Origin: Citrus sinensis
Lineage: Eukaryota; Streptophyta; Magnoliopsida; Sapindales; Rutaceae
Direction of reading: 5' to 3'
Assembly (NCBI RefSeq): GCF_022201045.2
Contig: NC_068560.1
Location: 29,219,501-29,283,500 of the forward strand
DNA length: 64,000 nt
The translations under genes and the position numbers were made by a program. Numbering within the stretch: position 1 is the stretch's first letter; each line of letters begins with the position of its first letter. The notes below the pieces were generated by a model. The model did no database searches and had not been told where the DNA came from. It saw only the letters and a program-made list of their open reading frames with translations. This document shows, piece after piece, positions 10,819 through 21,258 of this stretch.

Positions 10819-12481
10819 GGGTTATTTTTACATACCTCCCCTGAAGTTTCACGTAATAACAGTTTAATAGAAAGTATCTTCGTATTTTTACATCCCTCTC
10901 CTGTAGTTAGTATTTTCGTCAGTTGACCGTTAATGGACTAATAGGATTACGAAAATACCCCTTCAAGACTGACAGGTACAATTTCCTAGCAAATTTTGGC
11001 AGTGTAATGATACGAGCGAGCGTGGGCTAGCATGCATTTTTTTTTTTAAAAGGGAAAGTAACACTTTCATAACTTCAACAAAGATAGTACATCCATTATA
11101 GGAGCTGGAACACCAACAACGGAATCACATGGGCCACAGGAGGGTTACAGAAAAATGTTTCATTGTCTTGTAACTTTCCTTTTAATTAATTAATTAAAAT
11201 AAATATTTTTTTAAATATTCCTTGATTGGGTGGCAAATTGTTGTCTGCCGGTTGGGAAAGAGTTAAGAACAAAGTTGTATTTCAAAATTATAAAACCTTA
11301 ATAAAACCTAAAAATAAATAAAACGGACAAAGTTATATATATTAATCAAAAGAATATGATGCAGAAAGTTAGAAAATGACTTCCATTCAAAGAAAGGAAG
11401 CCATTCGTTTTGTTACTATTATTTGTTTAAGGGAAAAAGAAAAGAAAAGGAGCCACAAGAAACTGGTGAGCAGTGAAGGAAGCAAAATTAACTGACCACT
11501 TACTACTTCATATTTAAACTTGGAAGTGGGGGAACTGTAAACAACTCAACAAATACTCAGCATCACCAAACATTGAAACTGTCAACGAAGTTCTCTCCGA
11601 AACCCGTAAACCAAAACCAAAGCCAAACCCATACCCAGTTTTCGCTGCTCATATGAAACAAGAGTTGCAGCAACAACAAGAACGAGAACAAGAGAAAGAG
11701 GCCATGATTAGTGATAACCCCCGCAAACTTGAAGCCTTTGCCAAGAATGCTCAAGATAAGCTGAACTTGATCAGCAGCAATGAGGAGGAAATCATGTCTC
11801 AAGTGTCTGAGATTTGCAGCGTCAGCATCAGCGAGAGCCTCTCAACGATGACTAATGTCACTGACATGAGAGACATTGAAGAGGGCGAGCAAGAAGTGAG
11901 GCAACGACCGAGAGTGATTACTTGATCTCTGGCAAAGCTGCCGCCAAGAAACGTCTTCAGAAGAGACCGGGTCGTCAACCAATCCCCCACCAGGAGATCC
12001 GACCAATCACTCGCCAGACGAATTGGCAGCTGGTCCCCAGTTCAGATTCATGACTCAGGTCGGGTCAAATTCCCCGGGAGAAGGGACCGGGGCGAATGCT
12101 CGAGAGGAATGATTGGATGAGAAATGATGTGGCTCTTAGGGCTCATTTTGTTTTGTGAAATTGGGAATTAGGGGAGCAAAATCATGGGCTACAACGGCGA
12201 GACATGGTGCGGCATGAAGGAATCACTGGGAGGGGTGACCGCATGAGAGAGGATGTGGCTATTAGGGATTTACTGCAATAGTTTTCCCTAAAAAAAATAA
12301 TAAAAACTTAAAAATTTTTGAGTTTTTTTTAATTTTAAATGAGATTTTACGATTTTAGCCTTTTATACTAATGCTATACATAACTTTGTGAAACTATAGG
12401 GGAGGGATGTAAAAATACAGAGATACTTTCTATTAAACTGTTATTACGTGAAATCTCAGGGGAGGTATGTAAAAATAACCC
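10819..12481. mobile_element. Pack-MULE (Mutator-like, non-autonomous) in EH1b exon 3
   Basis: A 1663-bp element with terminal inverted repeats of about 95 bp starting GGGTTATTTTTACATACCTC, flanked by the 10-bp direct repeat ATAAATTTAA (10809-10818 and 12482-12491). EH1a keeps the empty site near 809-818. Long inverted repeats and a 9-11 bp duplication are the Mutator signature. The GC-richer core is a captured host gene fragment. No transposase is present. Confidence 0.93.
11552..12115 (+). pseudogene. Captured fragment of a plant Ser/Arg-tail protein gene inside the Pack-MULE
   Basis: One frame reads from about 11552 through ETVNEVLSETRKPKPKP, a Gln/Glu-rich stretch and EISQVSE-like residues (here IMSQVSEICS). 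After a stop near 11923 it is followed, in a shifted register, by basic segments such as SPTRRSDQS and RRDRGE. This order (VLSET-KPKP, SQVSE-C-S-SES, SPxRR, RRDxGE) matches my memory of an uncharacterised plant family whose N-terminus is MGCC-like. Only the C-terminal half is here, without its start. The parent gene is not in this window. Confidence 0.55.
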
Positions 12482-13641
12482 ATAAATTTAACTGGCACTT
12501 GTACTTGTAACCCACTCCATGCTACTGTGAGCTCCCAATTTCTTCAGTTCAAATATAACAATTAGACCATTTAACTATTAGAAAATACAATCATAAACGT
12601 ACACTGCCGTTGGTGTCGCTTAATTTTACAAGAACTGTTCTGTTATTAGAGCAATGGTATTTTGACAGAATATGCTGACAGAAACAACAGTACATCGATT
12701 CGGTTTACCTTACTAATTGAAAAGTAATCAATTAACAGATGTACCGTTTTTTTCTGTTAGAACCCTGTCAGCCTCCAGTTTCTTTATCATTCTTCTTATC
12801 TTTAATGTTATTATAAATAACTTAAAAATCTATTGCCCGGTAGTAGTTCAATCCCCCAGTGAATCCTGACTGGTCAAATTTGGTTACGTAGTAATTAAAT
12901 TCTTCTTCGGAAAGCCAGGAGGGTAAGTTGATCGTTTCACGGGCAAGATGGGCTATGGCGTCTTCAGAAATGGTAGGAGGACCTGGTCTCCGAGTCGTCA
13001 GGGAACTCGCAATCATCAATTTGGAACCAATATGAGCAATCCCTGCTTCAAGCACTCCAGGTTCCTGTATCAGCAGGTGCAACCAAATTCAAATTTAAAG
13101 CCAATAACTTGCATGTGAAATCCGTAGGTATTGGATAAAGAACATTATATGAAAGAGCGCCCAAACCTGAAATTTGCAAATATAGAAATTGTCTCCATAC
13201 ATAGCTCTCGAGGTTTCAACGGGCTTCAAGTTTGGATCCCTTGGCAGATAAGGCATGCCAAGGCTAACAAAGCTCTTCACTCTTTCTGGCCTAAACAGAC
13301 AAAGATGCCATGCAATTATGGCGCCAAAATCATGTGCCACGACAAACACTTGCTCAACACCGAGAAAATCAATCAGCGCAATTATGTCACCAGCAACATG
13401 AAAGCAAGTGTAGCTAGTGAATGAGCTGCTAGGGACTTCAGTGTCGCCGTAGCCGTGAAGATCCGGGGCAACAACACTGTAGCCGAGGCAGCTTAAGGCA
13501 AGAATCTGGTGGCGCCACGAGTACCAAACTCGGGGAACCCATGAAGAAAGAGTACAACAGGACCTTCTCCTTTCTCTGCTATAGCGCTATGTGTATTTTT
13601 ATGCCATTTACATTCACTGTGCTGTGCTTTATCTCCACCAT

Positions 13642-13947
13642 TTTTCTTCTTTTTGTACAATATTTTTCTCTTAATTCTTTCCTCTATATATATAGGAAGT
13701 TGCTGCCACCTAAATACTTTTTCCTCCCACAACTGTGGACGTGGTAGATATCACTCAAATAATATTTACTCGGAAGCAGAATTTTGAGTTTTATGATGAA
13801 AAATTTATATTATCATTATTATTTTTTGTAAAAATTATTATTTAAAAATTTATTTACTACACACTATTAGTTTTTGTTTTATAATTATAATTTTTTTCAC
13901 AACTTTTGTGACTTAAAAGTTATAACACTTAAATACCAAATATGGGT
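13642..13947. other. EH1b upstream region
   Basis: A TATATATA run lies near 13685, then AT-rich DNA. It matches 36142-36447 in unit 3 closely. No gene. Confidence 0.45.
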
Positions 13948-13950
13948 TTA

Positions 13951-14141
13951 GGGTGTGTTTGGAAGTGAGGTGCTGTATCTTTTAAGCTGCAGCTGCTGTG
14001 GAGTAAAAACTACAACGGTAGAGTACAAGTTGGAAAAAAAATATTTGCTAAGCTGTCAAAGCCCAACTACAAGTGTTACAAAACACCTTAGTAGCTGGGC
14101 TTTGTCAGCCCAGCTACCTCACCACACTCTCAAACGGACTA
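13951..14141. mobile_element. Tourist-like MITE (PIF/Harbinger), unit 2
   Basis: 191 bp between TTA duplications (13948-13950 and 14142-14144). Imperfect inverted ends: GGGTGTGTTTGGAAGTGAGG at the left, CCTCACCACACTCTCAAACG near the right. Unit 1 has the empty TTA at 2263-2265 and unit 3 has the element at the same place. Confidence 0.85.
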
Positions 14142-14747
14142 TTAGTCTTGTTAGATCTTTGAATTATACTACAAGTCTATATAGTCATATGAGTGGTCTT
14201 TGAACCCTAAATTACTTATTTCCACTTAAAATTTTATTAATTAAACTAGTTGTCATCCACAATATTATGCATAAATATTTTTAAGTATTATTCATAAAAT
14301 TTTGCATCTATTTTTTAACATATGCTGTGTGGACCATTGGCAGCACGATGTGAAGTTCTTCTAGGTTGATTCAATGGTTTATAAAATAAAAAATTATGGC
14401 GGCAATTGATGTTCATACGCATAACTATTTTTCTTATTACTTAGTTCCTATACATGAGATTGTATCCTACACAAACATTGAGAGAAATTGGGAGAGTTTT
14501 TTGTTTGGCACACCAAAATTTTTTTCCGGAGTAGTTAAAAAGTTAACGAGTCAACAAAGAACAATCGTTATTAAATAGTTGAATTCAAAATTTTTGATGG
14601 ATGATATGATTCACAAAGTGATAAAATCTTTGAAAGCAATCGATTGTTTCCTTAATTTGTCATCATCATGTTACTTTGTTTCCCCCTATATATAAATATT
14701 TCAGGCAAAAATTTGTTAAATAAGTGATTTGCTTCTTATTTGTCAAT

Positions 14748-14828
14748 GCCCCTATAGCTCAGTGGCAGAGTTTCAGTCTTGTAAACTCTGATGGCTGAAG
14801 GTCAGTCGTTTGATCCTGCATGGGGGCA
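14748..14828 (+). tRNA. Degenerate tRNA-Thr (TGT), unit 2
   Basis: Same 81-nt sequence as in unit 1, including the roughly 9-nt insertion 3' of the anticodon and the altered T-loop. Confidence 0.6.
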
Positions 14829-15852
14829 TTTTGGTAAAATTTTCGAACACTTATAACATGGTAAAATCCACCAAACATTATCTATAGTTACGAGGGTCAA
14901 GTTAGTTCATTAACAATTAATTTTTGACATAACAGGATAAATCAATGTTGGAACACGGTTATTTGCACTCAAATATTGAACACTCTTATTAACTTAGTGA
15001 AAATTATGTGTTATAAAATTACATGTTATTTAATTTGATCTTAAAGTTAAATATACCGTTCTCGACACTCATTCAACAAACGATCATCTTATTAAAAACC
15101 TAACCTACTGTAGTTAGTTCACTGACATATGATTTCATAAAAAACAGGACAAATCAAAATATTAGAATGAGGTTATTTGCACTAAAAAAAAATATATTCT
15201 AAAGACCTTTCTTTTTTCAGTAAATTTTTTTATAATCAAATTGGCAGCTCCTATAACTCAATATACTATCACGGACAATTTTATCCAAGTAAAAAATATT
15301 ACTCCCGACACCCGTCACACCCCCCTCAACAAACAATCATCTTATTAAAAAAAAAAAAAACCTTAGTTTCTTCTTATTTTCTTTTCTATACTTTATATCT
15401 ATTTTTCAAATTTTTAAAAAAATTCATTTCATTTCTGACCGTTATCTAGTTTTTTTTTTTTTTTTTGACAGCAACATTAATACATTACCTTAACCGTCAA
15501 AAATTTCTGCTCCAACAGACCTAGAGCATGAAAATTTAATTCCCGACAGACACTAAAAGTTTTAAATTTTATTTAATCCTCTTTACTGATAAATTGGTGA
15601 AGGATTGTCCTGGATGCTGTGTCCCCATTCACTACCTTGTCCAAATTTCATATTAGTAAACTTTTGTAAGATTGTGTAAATGAAAACATTTTTCATACAA
15701 TTTTTTTTTTTTTGGTAAGCTGTTCGTATTGATCTTCACGAGCATAAGGTACCAAGGACCATCATTTTCCCATTAAAGGTAGCAAAGCTTGAGATGATCA
15801 TGCATCCTAATGAACATAAAAGACAATTACCTTGGAAACAGCTTGTAAAGAA
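14829..15852. other. AT-rich spacer, unit 2
   Basis: Homologous to 2960-3702 joined to 4775-5009 of unit 1, without the hAT element. Contains long T and A runs. No gene seen. Confidence 0.5.
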
Positions 15853-16020
15853 TTAAAACTTCTTAATGAAATCATAAATATGAGCGTTGATTTCCTTTGC
15901 TCTTTCTTGGTTGATGAATTGACCAGCATCTTCAATCACAACAATTTCCTCCAACAAAGGTACATCCTTCTTGAAGCCTCCATTGTGTACATATTCCTTG
16001 ATGCCTGGGGTGGTATACAC

Positions 16021-16351
16021 TGAAAGAAATTCTATGAAGAGTATAATTCTTGTTCTGTAATTTTAATGAAATTTACAGAGTTATTTATACAAAATAAAGA
16101 CAAAGTAGCCGTTGAAAGGCTTAATAATATTAAAGGAAAAATAAGTAACTTCCTAAACTATTGCACAATATCTTTATAAAATAGGAATGAAATATTCCTA
16201 CATGATATTGGCATTCAAGTGTAAAAATCGTGCTGGAGATATTCCTTGACAAATAGCTTTGACGTGAGCAAGCTGTGTGGAGTGATAAACCCTTTGTTGA
16301 CTTGACCGTTGATGACTTTCCTTTTGGTAATCTTAGTCAGCTTGCTTAACA
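16021..16351 (-). repeat. 3' LTR of the young Copia element
   Basis: 331 bp, one difference from its partner. A polypurine tract (CTTGAGGGGGGA on the minus strand) adjoins it at 16352-16363. Confidence 0.95.
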
Positions 16352-19300
16352 TCCCCCCTCAAGCTGGCAAGTGACATTTGATGAACGCCAAGCTTGTATC
16401 TGAAATCGCGGAACATGGCTTTTGACAAAGCCTTAGTAAAAACGTCTGCAATTTGTAACGAAGAAGGGACAAACCTCGTAACCAAGGCACCATCAGCAAC
16501 CTTTTCTCTAATGAAGTGATAATCTAATTCAATATGCTTCGAGCGAGCATGAAAGACTGGGTTAATAGTCATATGCAAGGCACTTAAATTATCACTTAAA
16601 AGTTGTGGAGGTTGAGCAAGAGGAATGCCAATTTCTCGGTACAGGTATGTGATCCATGTGAGTTCTGCTGCTGTAGAAGCAAGGGCTCGGTACTCAGCTT
16701 CAGCGCTGGATCTAGAGACAGTTGGCTGTCGTTTTGAAGACCATGAGATGCAATTTGCACCCATATAGACACAATATCCCGTGGTACTTCTCCGAGTGTC
16801 TGGACAGCCTCCCCAATCAGCATCACAAAAGGCAGTAATATTAAGAGAGCTTTGTTGGAGAAATCTGATCCCATAATCCAAGCTCCCTTTTAAGTACCTG
16901 AGAATACGTTTAACAGCACGTAAATTAGCCTCAGTGGGTGTTTGAAAATGTTGACATACCTTATTGACTGCGTGAACGATGTCCGGCCTTGTTAGAGTGA
17001 GATATTGGAGCCCTCCAACTAATCGTCTATATTCGGTTGCATTGACGGGCTTGTGATCAATGGGGTTGGCTTGTTCTTTGATGGCCATAGGAGTTGACAA
17101 ACTAGTGCTTTCTAGCATCTTTGCTTTGGTCAGTAAGTCTTTGGTGTATTTGGTTTGAGAAACATAAATACCTCCAGAGAAATACCGAATCTCAAGTCCT
17201 AAGAAGAAATGGAGCTGTCCCAAATCCTTTAAAGCAAACTCAATGCTTAGTTGATGAATAAGTTGGTCAATTAGAAAAGTATTGTTGCCTGTCACCACTA
17301 TATCATCAACATAAATTAGCATTAGGATTAATGAGTCATTATTATGAAATATAAATAAGGAAGAGTCGGCTTTACTGCATATGAAACCCAATTGAAGTAA
17401 ATAATGAGAAAGCCTTTCAAACCAAGCACGGGGTGCTTGTTTAAGACCATACAAGGACTTGTTAAGCTTACACACATAATCAGGATATAAAGGATTAGAG
17501 AAACCAGGAGGTTGTTCCATAAAAATAGTTTCTTTTAAAAAACCATGTAAAAAAGCATTTTTAACATCAAGTTGTCTCATGGTCCAATTTAATGTTACAG
17601 CAAGAGAAAAAATTAACTGAATTGTGGTAGGTTTAATCACAGGACTAAAGGTTTCTTCGAAATCCAAACCTGGAATTTGTGTGTATCCTTGTGCTACAAG
17701 ACGCGCCTTGTATTTGTCTATGGACCCATCTTCCTTAAACTTAGTTCGATACACCCATTTTGATCCCACTATGTTTGTATTCACTGGCCTTGGTACCAAA
17801 CTCCATGTATTATTCTGATGGAGAGCATCAAGCTCTTCTAACATAGCTGTGCGCCAATGAGGTTGTCGAATGGCGGTTTTGAAGTGTTTTGGCTCTATTG
17901 TTGTAGTAAGAGCCATTTTATCAACCAACTCAGGGTGATGACGCAACTTGTGTCTAGTTATCATTTGATGAGTGTTGCTTGTTTCCGACTCTTTTGGAAT
18001 ACGAAGATCTACAAATATATCAATGCCTTTAGTTGACTGAGGAGTATTAGTTTCTAACTCCAAATGAGTGCTGCCAGTTCCTATATTATTCTCTAAATCT
18101 TGCTCAGTTGAAGTGATATCAAATTCTTCAAATGATGCTGAGCTAGGGCTTAAGCTGGCTTGATTATCTGTAGAGGCTGAATCGGTGTGGATGACTATAT
18201 CATGAATTTCACGTGGGACTTGTTGGCTTGTGTCCAAGTCATGCATGTTTGAGTTCATTGTGTTTTGAAGACCTATAGAGTTTGGATTTGCATGAGCAAC
18301 TTGTTGTTGGTTTACGTGAAACTCATGCTGGGCTTGCTGAAATGGGGAGCTATTTTCATCTAAACTAAGTATATCATGGCAACGATGTTTATGATATGGC
18401 TTGTTTGTTGCTTTCTCCTTTTTAGTCCAGCTCTCAACATCAGGAAATGTAACAATTTCTTGGCTGACCTGTATAGGTAAACTTGGCAGACTATTAGTTT
18501 TAAAGGGAAACAAATTCTCATAAAAAATTACATGACGTGAGATATACACCTTGTTTGTTGGTGGATACAAACATCGATACCCCTTATGTGAAGGGTTGTA
18601 TCCAATAAACACACAAGGGTATGTTTTTGGTGAGAATTTATTTTTCCTATAAATACATAGATATGGAAAACATCGGCACCCAAAACTTCTAAGCCCTCTG
18701 TAATCAAAATTTATACCAAAAAGTTTGTAAAAGGGAGTCTTCATATTTAAAGTGGACGAAGGTAGCTTATTAATAACATAAACAGAAGTAGAAAAAGCAT
18801 CAACCCAATATTGTAATGGCATATTTTCATGAAAGAGCATTGTCAAACCTGTTTCTACAATATGTCGGTGTTTCCTTTCGGCAACACCGTTTTGTTCAGG
18901 AGTTGCAGGACATGACAATTGATGCTGTATTCCACATTGACTAAGATGACTTTGAAATTCATTTGATATGAATTCACCTCCTCCATCACTTTGAAATATT
19001 TTTATCCTCTTGTCGAATCGATTTTCAACCTGTTTCTGAAACTTGATAAAAACATCAAATAAATCTGATTTATTTTTCAAAGGGTATAGCCATGTATAAC
19101 GTGTGCAGTCATCAACAAAGACAGCATAATATCTAAAATTTTGAACAGAAGAAATAGGAGCAGGACCCCACAAGTCGCAATGAATTTTATGCAAAGGAAT
19201 GCTGGAAATTTTATTGGAAAAATTAAAAGGAAGTTTGCAGTTCTTTCCCATTTGACAACTGGAACATACATAATCTTTCGTAATCCAATTTGAAACATCA

Positions 19301-20928
19301 ATAAGTTTGTTTTTATTCAAAAACTTAATGGACTTGATTTGGGGGTGTCCCATTCTTTGATGCCATATGTTGTAAGGTGCTTTCCTGCCTTCAGATAAGT
19401 ATAGGGCTGCATGATGTCCTTCATCTAAAGCATAAAGCCCTTTTGTCTTAGTTCCCTTTGCCAAGATGTTTCCCTGATAATCCTTAACAACAAACTTGTT
19501 AGATGAAAACTCAATAATGCATGAATTATCATGTGTGAGCTGCCCTACCGAAAGTAAATTCTTTTTCAAGCCTGGAACCACAAGCACATTTTTTAAATAT
19601 AGTTTACTAATGCCAGTGTCTATGGAGGTGTTTCCTATATGTGAAATATTAAGACAATCGCCATTTCCAACAACAATGGCATCATTCCCTTCATAAGGTT
19701 TAAGTTCAGAAATTTTACCTGGATCATTGACCATATGGGTAGTTTCTCCTGAGTCAGCATATAATTTGGCATCATTTGCATCCAGGTTCATTGCAGCTAA
19801 GGCTTGTGGAATTTCCTCAGTAAGATGTGAGTAGTCATACCTACGTCGACATTCAATGGCTGTATGTTTCGGTAAATGACAAATTTGACATATGACAGTT
19901 TCTTCATTGACTTCCTCAGCTTGTTGTTTGGATTGATTCTGAATTTTCTGCCAAGGCTGTCCAGAATTATTTTGCCGAGGTTGCTGCCACTGTTGTCCCG
20001 AATTTCCTTGCCATGATTGTTGCCCTTGTTGACTTGGATTATTGTTTGATTTTTGCCATGACTGACTTGCATTATTATTCCAACTTTTTCCACCATTGTA
20101 GTTGATTTTTTGACCACTTGAATCAGCCAAATTTTGTCCTCCTGCTGCTGTAAAACCACGACCTTTTGAGTTAAAGAAACCTCCATTTCCACGACCTCGT
20201 TGGCTAAAAAAGGCTTGAGCCAGATTGATTGTATTCTTCTTTTCTTCTTCAAAATTAATAAGAGTTTGTTCATGATTTTCGAGGGCCATGACAAACTGCT
20301 TAAATGAGGGATAAGGTGGTTTTGAAAGTTGAGCAAGTTTGAAGTCTTGATACCTGTAGCCAAGACCTCTTGCAAGACCAAAGACTTTATCTAAGTCATT
20401 CACTGGTTTATTTATTGCAGCCAAACAATCACAAATATGCTTGTATTTGCGCACATACTCTTCAACTGATAGAGATCCCTTTTTTAATGTTGCCAATCTG
20501 TCCATGAGATGTACCTCTTTTTCCTTAGTCATTGGAAGTAATTGATCCTCCAAAGATGACCAAATTTGTTGAGCATTTTCTACTCCAACGATTCCACTCA
20601 TCACTTCTTCTGTCATCAGGCTTAACAACCAAGATGTTAACAGCCCATCATTGTTGATCCACATGGTGAAATCTTCGTTGCCAGCCTTTTCCCCATCAGA
20701 CAATAATATTTCTTTTGCGGGTCTCTCAGCATCTGTAATATGGTGCAGAATGCCAAGGCTTCTGACCAAAGGGAGAACCTGTGAGCGCCACAACAAGAAG
20801 TTCGTGTTGTCTAGTTTAATGGACACAAGACTTGAGCATTGATGAAAAGACTGAATATTTAGACTTGGCTCTTTGATAAAGGATGAAGAGGTTATATTGC
20901 TAGTACTCATGGCTGGCTCTGATACCAT
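16333..20928 (-). CDS. Copia gag-pol polyprotein
   Basis: A single long reading frame of about 1.5 kb-codons in Copia order: gag with a CCHC zinc knuckle (CQICHLPKHTAIEC), aspartic protease (DSGETTHM), integrase with HHCC and DDE regions, reverse transcriptase with YVDDI, and RNase H (DADWGG, AEAEYRAL). Copia is separated from Gypsy by integrase lying before reverse transcriptase. The frame ends just inside the 3' LTR. The likely initiator is the Met of MSTSNITSS rather than the first Met, which overlaps the primer site. The sublineage was not assigned. Confidence 0.93.
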   Translation of the reverse strand: MVSEPAMSTSNITSSSFIKEPSLNIQSFHQCSSLVSIKLDNTNFLLWRSQVLPLVRSLGILHHITDAERPAKEILLSDGEKAGNEDFTMWINNDGLLTSWLLSLMTEEVMSGIVGVENAQQIWSSLEDQLLPMTKEKEVHLMDRLATLKKGSLSVEEYVRKYKHICDCLAAINKPVNDLDKVFGLARGLGYRYQDFKLAQLSKPPYPSFKQFVMALENHEQTLINFEEEKKNTINLAQAFFSQRGRGNGGFFNSKGRGFTAAGGQNLADSSGQKINYNGGKSWNNNASQSWQKSNNNPSQQGQQSWQGNSGQQWQQPRQNNSGQPWQKIQNQSKQQAEEVNEETVICQICHLPKHTAIECRRRYDYSHLTEEIPQALAAMNLDANDAKLYADSGETTHMVNDPGKISELKPYEGNDAIVVGNGDCLNISHIGNTSIDTGISKLYLKNVLVVPGLKKNLLSVGQLTHDNSCIIEFSSNKFVVKDYQGNILAKGTKTKGLYALDEGHHAALYLSEGRKAPYNIWHQRMGHPQIKSIKFLNKNKLIDVSNWITKDYVCSSCQMGKNCKLPFNFSNKISSIPLHKIHCDLWGPAPISSVQNFRYYAVFVDDCTRYTWLYPLKNKSDLFDVFIKFQKQVENRFDKRIKIFQSDGGGEFISNEFQSHLSQCGIQHQLSCPATPEQNGVAERKHRHIVETGLTMLFHENMPLQYWVDAFSTSVYVINKLPSSTLNMKTPFYKLFGINFDYRGLRSFGCRCFPYLCIYRKNKFSPKTYPCVFIGYNPSHKGYRCLYPPTNKVYISRHVIFYENLFPFKTNSLPSLPIQVSQEIVTFPDVESWTKKEKATNKPYHKHRCHDILSLDENSSPFQQAQHEFHVNQQQVAHANPNSIGLQNTMNSNMHDLDTSQQVPREIHDIVIHTDSASTDNQASLSPSSASFEEFDITSTEQDLENNIGTGSTHLELETNTPQSTKGIDIFVDLRIPKESETSNTHQMITRHKLRHHPELVDKMALTTTIEPKHFKTAIRQPHWRTAMLEELDALHQNNTWSLVPRPVNTNIVGSKWVYRTKFKEDGSIDKYKARLVAQGYTQIPGLDFEETFSPVIKPTTIQLIFSLAVTLNWTMRQLDVKNAFLHGFLKETIFMEQPPGFSNPLYPDYVCKLNKSLYGLKQAPRAWFERLSHYLLQLGFICSKADSSLFIFHNNDSLILMLIYVDDIVVTGNNTFLIDQLIHQLSIEFALKDLGQLHFFLGLEIRYFSGGIYVSQTKYTKDLLTKAKMLESTSLSTPMAIKEQANPIDHKPVNATEYRRLVGGLQYLTLTRPDIVHAVNKVCQHFQTPTEANLRAVKRILRYLKGSLDYGIRFLQQSSLNITAFCDADWGGCPDTRRSTTGYCVYMGANCISWSSKRQPTVSRSSAEAEYRALASTAAELTWITYLYREIGIPLAQPPQLLSDNLSALHMTINPVFHARSKHIELDYHFIREKVADGALVTRFVPSSLQIADVFTKALSKAMFRDFRYKLGVHQMSLASLRGDVKQAD

Positions 20929-21258
20929 GAAAGAAATTCTATGAAGAGTATAATTCTTGTTCTGTAATTTTAATGAAATTTACAGAGTTATTTATACAAA
21001 ATAAAGACAAAGTAGCCGTTGAAAGGCTTAATAATATTAAAGGAAAAATAAGTAACTTCCTAAACTATTGCACAATATCTTTATAAAATAGGAATGAAAT
21101 ATTCCTACATGATATTGGCATTCAAGTGTAAAAATCGTGCTGGAGATATTCCCTGACAAATAGCTTTGACGTGAGCAAGCTGTGTGGAGTGATAAACCCT
21201 TTGTTGACTTGACCGTTGATGACTTTCCTTTTGGTAATCTTAGTCAGCTTGCTTAACA
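20928..21258 (-). repeat. 5' LTR of the young Copia element
   Basis: 331 bp, TG...CA on the minus strand, next to the tRNA-Met primer site at 20915-20927. Confidence 0.95.

Larger units (their letters stand above)
10628..13641 (-). pseudogene. Epoxide hydrolase pseudogene EH1b
   Basis: All three EH1 exons are recognisable: exon 1 at 13641-13167, exon 2 at 13064-12826, exon 3 at 12541-12492 plus 10818-10628. The damage is multiple. Exon 1 has an 8-bp insertion (near 13580) and a 1-bp deletion (near 13528), both shared with EH1c. The exon 2 donor is TT instead of GT (12824-12825). Exon 3 has lost two Leu codons and is split by a 1.66-kb Pack-MULE. The nucleophile motif still reads HDFGA, so this dead copy keeps the residue that EH1a has lost. 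Confidence 0.9.
16021..21258 (-). mobile_element. Copia (Ty1) LTR retrotransposon, looks whole and very young
   Basis: 5238-bp element on the minus strand, in EH2b exon 3, flanked by the 5-bp duplication TACAC (16016-16020 and 21259-21263). Its 331-bp LTRs (16021-16351 and 20928-21258) begin TG and end CA on the coding strand and differ at one site by eye. A primer site matching initiator tRNA-Met (TGGTATCAGAGCC) adjoins the 5' LTR and a polypurine tract adjoins the 3' LTR. One LTR difference means a very recent insertion, of the order of 0.1 million years at commonly used plant rates. Confidence 0.97.

Noticed and set aside
14396-14578. 60-codon plus-strand frame found in units 2 and 3 (also 36896-37078)
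   Set aside because: Broken in unit 1 by a frameshift, AT-rich and without recognisable features. Probably chance.
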